Below, piece after piece: positions 7,544-15,799 of a stretch of DNA of 64,000 nucleotides. Under the pieces are notes generated by a model. The model searched no databases. It saw only the letters and a program-made list of their open reading frames with translations, and was not told the DNA's origin. Origin of the DNA: an uncultured Acetatifactor sp. (lineage in GTDB: Bacteria; Bacillota; Clostridia; Lachnospirales; Lachnospiraceae); NCBI GenBank assembly GCA_910583845.1, contig CAJUAB010000019.1:1-64000 (forward strand). Direction: 5' to 3'. Numbering within the stretch: position 1 is the stretch's first letter; every line of letters starts with the position of its first letter. Both the position numbers and the translations under genes were made by a program.

Positions 7544-9754
7544 ATGAAGCAAAAGCTGGACAGAACACTGGGAATGTATTCATCGCTTATGATCAGCATC
7601 GGCACCATGATCGGTTCCGCCATCTTTGTGCTGGCGGGCACAAGCTATGCCACGGCGGGCCCCGCGGCGTCGCTGGCTATCTTCCTGGCGGGCATTGCCG
7701 CCGTGTTCACGGGGCTGTCCTTTGCCGAACTGGTGACGGTGGTGCCCAAGGCGGGGGGCGGGTATGTCTATGTGAAAGAGGCCACGGGAAACAATATCAT
7801 CGGGTTTATCTGCGGCTGGGGCTTCTGGCTGGGCTATGCCATGTCCTGCGGCCTGTTTGCCCTGGGGTTCGGCAACTTTATCAATTATATCTTTCCCTTT
7901 ATCCCTCAGATGGCGGCGGCTTATGTGCTGGTGGTATATGTGATGTTCACCAATATCAGGGGAACGAAAAGCTCCGGCGCCCTGCAGAATGTGATCACAA
8001 CAGTCCTGATCGCGCTTCTGCTCCTCTATGTGGCGGTGGGGCTGTTTCATATGGACCTGGATCATCAGAGGCCCTTCATGCCCCACGGGATGTCCGGCGT
8101 GTGCAACGCCATGGGGTTTCTGTATATGACCTATATAGGGTACGGGCTGATCACCACCGCCAGCGAGGAGGTGATCGAGCCGGAAAAGACCATTCCCAAG
8201 GCAATTCTCATCTCCATAGCCGCGGTCATATTCATCAAGACCACTGTATTTTTTGTGGGGAGCGGGATCTTGCCCTGGACGCAGCTTTTGCCGGACGTCA
8301 CCGCCACACCGCTGATCGATACCGCCGTTTCCATGGGAGGAGCTCTGGGGGGATATCTGTTTGCCTTTGCGGGGATACTGGCCACGCTTTCCTCCATCAA
8401 CACCGCGGTTATGGCTTCCTCCCGCACCTCCTTTGCCATGGCCAGGGACCAGCGCCTGCCCGGCCTGTTCAAGACCATTAACCGGACCACCAGGACGCCT
8501 GTTTTTTCCATTGTGGTGTCCTCCCTTATTGTAGTGGTGGCGGTGACCATCCGGGATCTGGAGCATATCTCCACAGTGACCAGCATATTTTCCCTCACCG
8601 GGTACAGCCTTGTCAATGTGGCCCTGATTATTTTCCGCCGGAAAAAGCCGGAGCTGGAGCGCAAATTCAAGGTTCCCCTCTTTCCTCTTACCCCCATTCT
8701 GGGGATTGGACTGAACCTATTCCTGATCGGCAGTCTGGCTCTGTCGGACCGGCCGGCGCTGATCATCGCGGTCTCCGTGATCGGCGCGGGAATCCTGTAC
8801 TATTACCTGATCATGCCCCGGCTCAAATATGCCTCCAAGGGGATTTCCATTGTGGATATTCCGGAGATCAGGGAGCACAAAAAGGATAGCCGGGAGAATG
8901 AGATTATCATTCCGGTCTCCAATCCCCACACGGCGGACGGTCTGTTGAACTTTGGCAGGAAGATCGCGCTGGCGGAGGAAAGCACTACCGTGGTTCCGGT
9001 AAAAGTCAACGTATTTCCCGATAACCTGCTGACCATTGCGGACTACGATATGATGATGCAGACCTTCGGGGCCCAGGACGAGATCGTTCAGAAGCTGAAG
9101 GCATATGAGGAGGAGCCCTTTATGCGGCCTGTGCTGATCAATTCCAGAGAGGTATTCCACGCCATTATGTCCGTGATCAGAAAGGACAGAAATCCGCTGG
9201 TGATCATGGGATGGCACGGGTCGGGCCTGGTAAAATACATGCATGGCGATATCACCTACAGAATGCTCCAGGAGGCACCGGCGGACGTGGGCGTTCTGCG
9301 GATGCACAGCCGGGAGACGGATTTTTCGAGAATCCTGTTTCCCTACGGCGGCGGGAAGTACTCCAAGATGACGGCAAAGGTGGTGAACCGTATCGCCAAC
9401 GCTTACGGCGCGGAGATTACGCTGCTGAATGTGGTGGACCGGGAGGAGGACGTGGAGGAGACCAGGGCTTTTCTGAAAACCTCGGCGGCCAGATTTGACC
9501 GGCCCACACAGATTACGGTGTGCAGCGGCGCTCTGGTGGAGAAGGTGGTGGAATTTTCGGAGGATTTTGACCTGGTAATTATGGGCGCTTCTCTGGACTG
9601 GGGCCTCCAGGAGGTGGTCACCGGATTCAGGACGGACAGAATCATGGAGCAGGCCAGATGCAGTGTGCTGATTGTCAAAAGTTATGACCTGTTTCTGCAA
9701 AAGAAAAGGGTGCGGAGACTGCTTCATAAGACCAGGAAAGCGATTCATCAGTAA
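7544..9754 (+). CDS. APC family amino-acid permease with C-terminal universal-stress-like domain
   Basis: 736 residues. Residues 1-430 form about 12 membrane helices of the amino acid-polyamine-organocation superfamily, with the helix-1 signature IGTMIGSAIFVLAG and the conserved GWGFWLGY and TASEEV segments. Residues 440-735 are cytoplasmic and resemble universal stress protein (UspA-like) domains: LINSREVFHAIMSVIRKDRNPLVIMGWHG, then FPYGGGKYSKMTAKVVNRIANAYGAEITLLNVV, and LVIMGAS near the end. Such fusions are known in transporters of this superfamily, where the tail is thought to bind nucleotide and modulate transport. Substrate unknown. A strong terminator follows. Confidence 0.88.
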   Translation: MKQKLDRTLGMYSSLMISIGTMIGSAIFVLAGTSYATAGPAASLAIFLAGIAAVFTGLSFAELVTVVPKAGGGYVYVKEATGNNIIGFICGWGFWLGYAMSCGLFALGFGNFINYIFPFIPQMAAAYVLVVYVMFTNIRGTKSSGALQNVITTVLIALLLLYVAVGLFHMDLDHQRPFMPHGMSGVCNAMGFLYMTYIGYGLITTASEEVIEPEKTIPKAILISIAAVIFIKTTVFFVGSGILPWTQLLPDVTATPLIDTAVSMGGALGGYLFAFAGILATLSSINTAVMASSRTSFAMARDQRLPGLFKTINRTTRTPVFSIVVSSLIVVVAVTIRDLEHISTVTSIFSLTGYSLVNVALIIFRRKKPELERKFKVPLFPLTPILGIGLNLFLIGSLALSDRPALIIAVSVIGAGILYYYLIMPRLKYASKGISIVDIPEIREHKKDSRENEIIIPVSNPHTADGLLNFGRKIALAEESTTVVPVKVNVFPDNLLTIADYDMMMQTFGAQDEIVQKLKAYEEEPFMRPVLINSREVFHAIMSVIRKDRNPLVIMGWHGSGLVKYMHGDITYRMLQEAPADVGVLRMHSRETDFSRILFPYGGGKYSKMTAKVVNRIANAYGAEITLLNVVDREEDVEETRAFLKTSAARFDRPTQITVCSGALVEKVVEFSEDFDLVIMGASLDWGLQEVVTGFRTDRIMEQARCSVLIVKSYDLFLQKKRVRRLLHKTRKAIHQ

Positions 9755-9760
9755 TTTTTT

Positions 9761-9792
9761 GGGAACCCTTGAGCAGGGGTTCCCTTTTTTTC
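9761..9792 (+). terminator. Rho-independent terminator after the permease
   Basis: GGGAACCC (9761-9768), loop, then GGGTTCCC (9777-9784) and a run of seven T. It lies seven bases after the permease stop codon. Confidence 0.9.
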
Positions 9793-9889
9793 TTATTTTA
9801 TATTTGTACGGCGCGGGAGCGAACCCGGGCATACCTGTGGCGACAAAACAAGTAGAAGCCTTCACCACAGCCTCACACGGAACAAACAG

Positions 9890-11578
9890 ATGGAGACAGA
9901 TATGGAGAGATTGGAACAGGAAATGGATTTTTTGCTTTCGGCGGCTCTGCGCAAGTGTATGAATTTACAGAACGCGGAGGATCTGGCGCAGGAGACGATG
10001 CTGGCGGCTTTGTCCTATGAAGCCCGGGGAGGCCGGATCAGGGATATCCGTCCGTGGCTGGTGTCTGTCTTAGACCGGAAATACTGTGATATGCTGCGCA
10101 GGCAGTACCGCAGGCCCACGGTCAGCATAGGCGCCGATTTTGACATGGCAGATGAATCCGGTTTCCCCGGGAATCTGGGGGAGCCGGATGAGGCCGGGCA
10201 GGTCCGGCGCGGAATCGCTTATCTGGCGGATCTATACCGGGAAGTGACGGTACGCCATTATATGGAGGGACAGACGGTGGCGGAGATCGCCAGCGCCATG
10301 GACATTCCGGAGGGAACCGTAAAAAGCAGGCTGTCTGTGGGAAGAGAACATATCAGGAAAGGAATGGAGAGTATGGAATTTTATGAGAGACAGAGTTACA
10401 GACCCGTCCGGCTTCATGTGAGCAACAGCGGGCAGCCAGGTATGAACGGCCAACCCGGCTCATTGGTGGAGGGGGATCTGATCGCCCAGAACCTTCTCTT
10501 TCTGGCTTATGAAAAGCCTGTCACTGAGACGGAGCTGGCGGGGGCCATCGGGATTCCCATGGCTTATGTGGAGCCCATCATAGAGAAACTTACAGGGGGC
10601 GGGCTGATGCGGAGGACGGGGAGCAGGCTGTACACGGATTTCATGATCTGCACGGACGAGGACAGGGAACGGTACATTCCGGCCCAGAAGGAATTTGTGG
10701 AGCGGCACTTTCAGGAGATCTGGGAACCATACGAAATATTCCGCGGCAGGCTCCGGGAGACAGCCCTTTATCGGAACATGGACCAGGGCAGGAGGAACGC
10801 GTTGGAGTGGTTCTGTTTTTTCCATATTTTTGACTATGGGCAGTATCAGGCGTTTTCGGACGCGTTCAGGGCGGGGCAGATCTTCCCGGACAGGCCGGAC
10901 GGAGGAAAATGGATCGCCTTCGGGCATGTCCTTGCAGGTGATTCCCATGCGTCCGGAGGGAATAAGTCGGGAAGCGCCTCCTGCCCCGCCCGTGATATGC
11001 CGGAGCAGGAAAAGTACAACTATGGTGGGCAGAACACATTATGGCTTGAGGATTATCTGGGAAGCCGCAGCATCCGCATGAGCCTGTACTATCCCCAGGG
11101 ACTTTCCGTGAAGCGGTTTGACTGTCCGGAAAACGGGATCTCGGAGGAGAACCTTTTGAAGCTGCTCTATATCATTGAAAGCGGCAAGGAGATTCGCGAA
11201 AGCGGTTTTGACGGACGTTGTCTGGCCAGTATCCCCTGGCTTGCCGAATGCGGAATCCTGCGCTATGAGGGAAACAGGCCCGCGCTCAACATCCCGGCGT
11301 TTTCCGGAGCCGGGATGGATACGCTGGAGGATTTGCTCAAAGACGCGCAGAACAGTCTGGCAAAAGCGCTGGCATATCCGTTAAAGGATTTTCTGAAAGG
11401 AAAAAAGAAGCGCATCCCGGAACATTTAAAAAGTGTGCCTCTGCAAAAGCAGTATATGTACGGCCAGCACGCCATGCTGATGATCACGCTGCGCCGGGCC
11501 ATACAGAGCGACCTGCTCTGCGGGAGGAACGCGGAGGGACAGTATCCCTGTCCCATGATCCTTGTGACCGATCCCTGA
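9890..11578 (+). CDS. ECF-type sigma factor with long C-terminal extension
   Basis: 562 residues. The first 165 form an ECF-like sigma-70 factor. Region 2 is around NAEDLAQETMLAAL and RDIRPWLVSVLDRKYCDMLRR. Region 4 is around YREVTVRHYMEGQTVAEIASAMDIPEGTVKSRLSVGREHIRKGM, a clear helix-turn-helix for the -35 box. The remaining 400 residues are unusual: a winged-helix-like segment (ENPVTETELAGAIGIPMAYVEPIIEKL-type, about 205-245), then a long domain I do not recognise. Ordinary ECF factors are about 170-200 residues. No anti-sigma gene is adjacent, so the extension may be the sensor. The ribosome site at 9890 is weak, and ATG 9902 is an alternative. Confidence 0.8.
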   Translation: METDMERLEQEMDFLLSAALRKCMNLQNAEDLAQETMLAALSYEARGGRIRDIRPWLVSVLDRKYCDMLRRQYRRPTVSIGADFDMADESGFPGNLGEPDEAGQVRRGIAYLADLYREVTVRHYMEGQTVAEIASAMDIPEGTVKSRLSVGREHIRKGMESMEFYERQSYRPVRLHVSNSGQPGMNGQPGSLVEGDLIAQNLLFLAYEKPVTETELAGAIGIPMAYVEPIIEKLTGGGLMRRTGSRLYTDFMICTDEDRERYIPAQKEFVERHFQEIWEPYEIFRGRLRETALYRNMDQGRRNALEWFCFFHIFDYGQYQAFSDAFRAGQIFPDRPDGGKWIAFGHVLAGDSHASGGNKSGSASCPARDMPEQEKYNYGGQNTLWLEDYLGSRSIRMSLYYPQGLSVKRFDCPENGISEENLLKLLYIIESGKEIRESGFDGRCLASIPWLAECGILRYEGNRPALNIPAFSGAGMDTLEDLLKDAQNSLAKALAYPLKDFLKGKKKRIPEHLKSVPLQKQYMYGQHAMLMITLRRAIQSDLLCGRNAEGQYPCPMILVTDP

Positions 11579-11658
11579 GCGGATCTGAGGCGGGGAAACA
11601 GCGTCCCCACATTTGCCGGAAAGCATTTTTCAAACACGCTCCAGAAGAAGAAAAGAGA

Positions 11659-11687
11659 TGGACAGCAATTGGGGGACATGATATAAT
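11659..11687 (+). promoter_or_regulatory. Sigma-A promoter for the PH-like protein gene
   Basis: TGGACA (11659-11664), 17-bp spacer, TATAAT (11682-11687) with an extended TGA just before the -10. The start codon is 37 bp downstream. Confidence 0.8.
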
Positions 11688-11723
11688 TTCCGCAACAGTA
11701 AAAACAGTAAAGGAGAGTCTGGC

Positions 11724-12281
11724 ATGTCGGGAGTTTTTGATGAAAAAAATATGATGTACGCCCTGGGGAAATATCTGCCCTCTGGCGAGAAAATAATCGC
11801 GGGGATTCATGCGTGCGTGTCCGAATCACAGGTGAACGGTATCTTTACCGATTGCGTGCTGGAGGATATCACGCTGTTTCCGTCCCAGGGGGGCGGCGAA
11901 ATCAAGGTCAGAAGGTTGAAATATTCTGGCTATGACATATACCTGGGTGTCACTTCCCGCTGCCTGGTCATTGCCGAGTGTGAGGACAACAGGCATCTGT
12001 ACAAGTTTGATGTCGATCTAGATCCGAAGATCGTGGCCGTGACAAAGGTCCGCGAGGCATTCTCCCTGAAGGATATGGGTACCTGCTATCCGCTGGAGGA
12101 AATACGGCGCGCGGAAATCAGAAAGGGGTGGATGGGCTCGGTGAAATGTAAGCTGGAAATGAAAAACGGCGATACCTTTAAGCTCATGTTTCCCAAACTG
12201 GGCGGCCTTGGCGGAGGCATGCCCCACCACGCGCAATACCGTGACGAGATCATAGCCTGTCTGAGTAAACAGAATGTGTAA
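11724..12281 (+). CDS. Hypothetical protein, possible PH-like domain
   Basis: 185 residues, soluble, with no signal peptide or membrane helix. The pattern GEKIIAGIHACV...DCVLEDITLFP...YLGVTSRCLVIAEC...YPLEEIRRAEIRKGWMGSVKCKLEMKNGDTFKLMFPK resembles bacterial pleckstrin-homology (bPH) proteins, in which a strand reading 'GVTSRCLVI' precedes the 'EIRRAEI' strand. That assignment is inferred from pattern only. AAAGGAGAG precedes the ATG, and a consensus promoter lies just upstream, so it is expressed as its own unit. A terminator-like repeat follows. Confidence 0.6.
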   Translation: MSGVFDEKNMMYALGKYLPSGEKIIAGIHACVSESQVNGIFTDCVLEDITLFPSQGGGEIKVRRLKYSGYDIYLGVTSRCLVIAECEDNRHLYKFDVDLDPKIVAVTKVREAFSLKDMGTCYPLEEIRRAEIRKGWMGSVKCKLEMKNGDTFKLMFPKLGGLGGGMPHHAQYRDEIIACLSKQNV

Positions 12282-12284
12282 GAT

Positions 12285-12324
12285 AAAAAGGCGCGGCGCC
12301 CTGTCCGGGGTACAGTGCCTTTTT
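12285..12324. terminator. Terminator after the PH-like protein gene
   Basis: AAAAAGGC (12285-12292) pairs with GCCTTTTT (12317-12324), with an inner CTGT/ACAG stem. T-rich on the + side and A-rich on the other, so it could act in both directions. Confidence 0.6.
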
Positions 12325-12363
12325 GGATTCTTTAAAATATAAGTGGCGTCAAAGGGAGTAATT

Positions 12364-12372
12364 TGATATAAT
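12364..12372 (+). promoter_or_regulatory. Extended -10 promoter for the MATE exporter
   Basis: TGA followed by a perfect TATAAT (12367-12372). The -35 region is poor. The predicted transcript starts near 12380, leaving about 115 nucleotides of leader before the GTG start. Confidence 0.6.
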
Positions 12373-12394
12373 AAAAGACAATATGTGATGAACC

Positions 12395-12478
12395 GTGGAA
12401 AGGGATTCCGGAGGAGAGCGGAAAAGCTCCGGAACTGTTTCCCCTCAGGGAACCGAGCACACGGAGGAAATCTTTCAC
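12395..12478 (+). promoter_or_regulatory. Structured 5' leader of the MATE gene, unassigned riboswitch candidate
   Basis: Three paired elements fit a three-way junction. A closing stem pairs GTGGAAAG (12395-12402, one bulge) with CTTTCAC (12472-12478). A perfect 8-bp hairpin pairs TTCCGGAG (12406-12413) with CTCCGGAA (12427-12434). A third pairs TTCCC (12439-12443) with GGGAA (12448-12452). The AACTGT after the second stem and GAGC after the third faintly recall the cobalamin riboswitch core, but its upstream conserved block is absent. I leave it unassigned. Confidence 0.4.
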
Positions 12479-12494
12479 AGGAAAGGGACAGATA

Positions 12495-13850
12495 GTGCGG
12501 ATCGATAAAAGGAAATTTTACAGGAATCTTATAAGGCTGGCTCTTCCCATCGCCCTCCAGAGTCTGATGCTGGCATCGGTGGCGGCGGGCGACGCGCTGA
12601 TGCTGGGAAAGGTAGCCCAGGACGAGATGACCGCCGTCTCTCTGGCGACGCAGATTCAGTTCGTCCAGAATATGTTCCTGGGGGCGGTCACGGCGGCGGG
12701 AGCCATTCTGGGAGCCCAGTACTGGGGCAAGGGAGCCAGGCGTACCCTGGAGGACATTTTCAACATGATGCTTCGCTTCTGCGCGGCGGTGTCCGTTCTG
12801 TTTTTCCTGGCCTGTGAACTGATGCCGGAACAGCTTATGCATATTTTTGCCAGGGACGCTTCCCTGATTGCCATCGGCAGCTCGTATCTGCGCGTGGCGG
12901 GATGGTCCTATCTGCTCACGGGTATTTCGCAGTGTTATCTGACCATGATGAAGGTGACGGAGCATGTCAGGCCCGGAGCGCTTATCAGCTCCTGTGCGGT
13001 GCTGCTGAATATAGGGTTGAACGCGGTTTTCATATTCGGACTGCTGGGAGCGCCCAGAATGCAGGCCCGGGGAGCCGCCCTGGCCACCACCGTTTCCCGG
13101 GTAATCGAACTGGCTCTGTGCGTGGCGGTGTGCTCCGGTGCCTCGTATATCCGTCCGGCGTTTGACAGACTGTTCCGGCGGCAGGGACAGGATTACCGGC
13201 AGTTGAGGGCGGACTTTGGAAAACAGTGTCTGCCTCTGCTGGGGGGCTCTCTTTGCTGGGGAGTGGGATTCACATCCTACACCGCGATTATGGGGCACAT
13301 GGGGACGGATGCCGCGGCGGCCAACTCCGTGGCGGCGGTGGCCCGGGACCTGATCTGCTGCATGTGCAACGGCATCGGCAGCGCCGCCGGAATCATGGTG
13401 GGGAATGAGCTGGGAGCGGGACGGCTGGATCTGGGCAAGGCCTATGGGAAAAAATTGAAAAATATATCGTTTGTGATCGGATTTCTGTCTACTGCCCTGG
13501 TGCTGGCAGTCACGCCGCTGATGGTGAAAATGGTCATTCTCACGGACCGGGCCCGGGAATATCTTGTGGGAATGATGGTGATTATGGCGGTCTACATGAT
13601 CGGGCGCTGCGTCAATACCGTCACCATCAACGGTGTGCTGGACGGCGGGGGAGATACCTTGTTTGACATGTACAGCCTGATCGTCTGTATGTGGCTCATG
13701 GCCATTCCCCTGGCCCTAGCGGGGGCGTTTGTATTTCATTGGTCGCCGCTGGTGGTTTACGCCTGCACCTGTCTGGACGAGGTGGGGAAAATCCCCTGGG
13801 TGATGGCGCGTTTCGGGAAATATAAGTGGGTACAGGATCTCACAAGGTAG
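12495..13850 (+). CDS. MATE family multidrug/metabolite efflux transporter
   Basis: 451 residues with about 12 membrane helices in two related bundles, typical MATE length. Recognisable MATE segments are RLALPIALQSLMLASVAAGDALMLG at the first helix, QIQFVQNMFLGAVTAAGAILGAQYWG, and GRCVNTVTINGVLDGGGDT in the second half. MATE proteins export cationic drugs or metabolites using Na+ or H+ gradients; the substrate is not predictable here. The start is GTG at 12495 with GGAAAGGGA upstream, behind a structured leader that may control it. Confidence 0.9.
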   Translation: MRIDKRKFYRNLIRLALPIALQSLMLASVAAGDALMLGKVAQDEMTAVSLATQIQFVQNMFLGAVTAAGAILGAQYWGKGARRTLEDIFNMMLRFCAAVSVLFFLACELMPEQLMHIFARDASLIAIGSSYLRVAGWSYLLTGISQCYLTMMKVTEHVRPGALISSCAVLLNIGLNAVFIFGLLGAPRMQARGAALATTVSRVIELALCVAVCSGASYIRPAFDRLFRRQGQDYRQLRADFGKQCLPLLGGSLCWGVGFTSYTAIMGHMGTDAAAANSVAAVARDLICCMCNGIGSAAGIMVGNELGAGRLDLGKAYGKKLKNISFVIGFLSTALVLAVTPLMVKMVILTDRAREYLVGMMVIMAVYMIGRCVNTVTINGVLDGGGDTLFDMYSLIVCMWLMAIPLALAGAFVFHWSPLVVYACTCLDEVGKIPWVMARFGKYKWVQDLTR

Positions 13851-13948
13851 TCTCCCCCGGGGATGTCGTGCCTGTCCGTGGAGGTGGGGCCATATGGATT
13901 ACTGTTTCCGTGTCAACGGAAGAACGGAGGAATAAAAAGGAGAGCAGA

Positions 13949-15688
13949 ATGGAAGTAAAACACAGCCTTGGCTATCAGAATTATGAGGATATGTCGCAAA
14001 ACAATATTTTTTACATTGACAAGACAGATTTTATCAGAGAATGGTGGAATTATGCCGACAAAGTGACTCTCATCACACGTCCCCGCAGATTCGGAAAAAC
14101 CCTGAATATGAGTATGACAGAATGCTTCTTTTCCAATCAATACGCGGGCAGAAGCGATTTGTTTGAGGGGCTTAAGGTCTGGGAGGATGAAGCGATGCGC
14201 AGGCAGCAGGGGATGTACCCTGTGATCTTTATGAGCTTTGCGGGGGCAAGAGCGGGGGCTGCGGGAGAGAGGAAAGACAGAGACACCCGGGACTGCGTGG
14301 AGGCGATGAAATCAGCCGTAAAGCAGATCCTGGCGGATGTATTCACAGGATTCAGAGACATCATGCAATCGGAGATCTTTGGCGTCCATGAAAGGGAGTT
14401 CTTTGCCTCCGTAGGCGACCATATGCCGGACCAGACAGCCCAGATGGCGGTGAGGCGTCTCTGCGGGTATCTGGAACGCTATTACGGAAAGAAAGTCATC
14501 GTTCTTCTGGACGAATACGATGCGCCCATGCAGGAGGCCTGGACAAACGGGTACTGGGAGGAGGCTGTGGCCTTTTTCAAGAATTTTTTCGTGAGAACCT
14601 TCAAGGACAACGACAGCATAGAGCGGGGACTGATCACAGGCATCACCAGGATTTCCAGAGAGTCCATATTTTCAGGGCTGAACCATCTTGAGGTGGTGAC
14701 TACCACTTCCGACAAATACGCCACCAGCTTTGGCTTTACGGAGGAGGAGGTATTCAAGGCGCTGGATGACGCGGGACTGGGTGAACACAAAGAGGGCGTG
14801 AAGAAATGGTATGACGGTTTTACATTTGGGGAACACAGGGATATTTATAATCCCTGGTCCATTATATCCTTTATCGGGAACAATGCCAGATACGAAGCCT
14901 ACTGGGCAAACACAAGCTCCAATGACCTGGTGAATACGCTGATCCGTACAGGGAGCGCGGAGGTCAAGAAGACGGTGGAGGAGCTGCTGGCGGGGAAAAG
15001 TTTTACGGCTCCCATTGATGAACAGATCGTGTTTAACCGGCTGGACGGCAGCTCAAACGCCATATGGAGTCTGCTGCTGGCGGCGGGTTATCTGAAGCTG
15101 ATTGACAGGGAACCTGCCGGTCCCGACAGAACGGAGGAGATCAAGTATACGTTGACCCTCACAAACCGGGAGGTCTGGTTTATGTTCCGCGATATGGTGC
15201 GCGGCTGGTTCGGGAAGCAGAACGTGCCCGTATACTATAACGAATTTATCAATGCCCTGCTGCGGGATGACGTGCGCCGGATGAATACATTTATGAATAA
15301 GGTGGCTCTTGAGACGTTCAGCTATTTTGACACCGGCGACAAGCCCTCCGGAGAGACCCAGCCGGAACGTTTTTACCACGGCTTTGTGCTGGGCATGGCG
15401 GTGAACCTTTCAGACAGATACAGGGTGACGTCGAACCGGGAGAGCGGATATGGGCGTTACGATGTCATGCTGGAACCCGTGGACAAAAAGGATAAGGCAT
15501 TTATTTTTGAATTCAAGGTGCTGGACGCGGACGATGATGAGAGGACGCTGGAGGACACGGTGGCAGGCGCCCTGGCCCAGATTGAGGAAAAGGGGTATGA
15601 GGCGGCGTTGACGGCCAACGGTTTCGCGCCGGAGAACATCCGGAAATACGGTTTCGGATTCCAGGGGAAAAGATGCCTGATCGGATAA
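13949..15688 (+). CDS. AAA-ATPase-like protein with C-terminal PD-(D/E)XK nuclease domain
   Basis: 579 residues, cytoplasmic. The N-terminal ATPase-like half has the P-loop TRPRRFGKTLNM and Walker B VIVLLDEYDAPM. The C-terminal region has the nuclease-fold pattern GRYDVMLEP...KAFIFEFKVLD (D...E-x-K) of the predicted nuclease domain found with this ATPase family. These multi-copy proteins are common in Clostridia and Bacteroidetes, and their role is not established. GGAG precedes ATG 13949; upstream in-frame starts lack the family sequence. A paralogue lies at 42637-44223. Confidence 0.85.
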   Translation: MEVKHSLGYQNYEDMSQNNIFYIDKTDFIREWWNYADKVTLITRPRRFGKTLNMSMTECFFSNQYAGRSDLFEGLKVWEDEAMRRQQGMYPVIFMSFAGARAGAAGERKDRDTRDCVEAMKSAVKQILADVFTGFRDIMQSEIFGVHEREFFASVGDHMPDQTAQMAVRRLCGYLERYYGKKVIVLLDEYDAPMQEAWTNGYWEEAVAFFKNFFVRTFKDNDSIERGLITGITRISRESIFSGLNHLEVVTTTSDKYATSFGFTEEEVFKALDDAGLGEHKEGVKKWYDGFTFGEHRDIYNPWSIISFIGNNARYEAYWANTSSNDLVNTLIRTGSAEVKKTVEELLAGKSFTAPIDEQIVFNRLDGSSNAIWSLLLAAGYLKLIDREPAGPDRTEEIKYTLTLTNREVWFMFRDMVRGWFGKQNVPVYYNEFINALLRDDVRRMNTFMNKVALETFSYFDTGDKPSGETQPERFYHGFVLGMAVNLSDRYRVTSNRESGYGRYDVMLEPVDKKDKAFIFEFKVLDADDDERTLEDTVAGALAQIEEKGYEAALTANGFAPENIRKYGFGFQGKRCLIG

Positions 15689-15799
15689 GGCGGGACGGAT
15701 CATTGCCCTCCACCCTCTGCGGGGGCGGGAATGAGATACAGCGCCACAGATCTGTGGAGAACCCGGCGGCAGGTATCCGCGCGGGAAAAGGAGGCAGAA

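Noticed and set aside
12395..12478. Cobalamin riboswitch
   Set aside because: Only AACTGT and GAGC resemble it; the conserved upstream GGGAA/GGTG block and the closing segment are missing.
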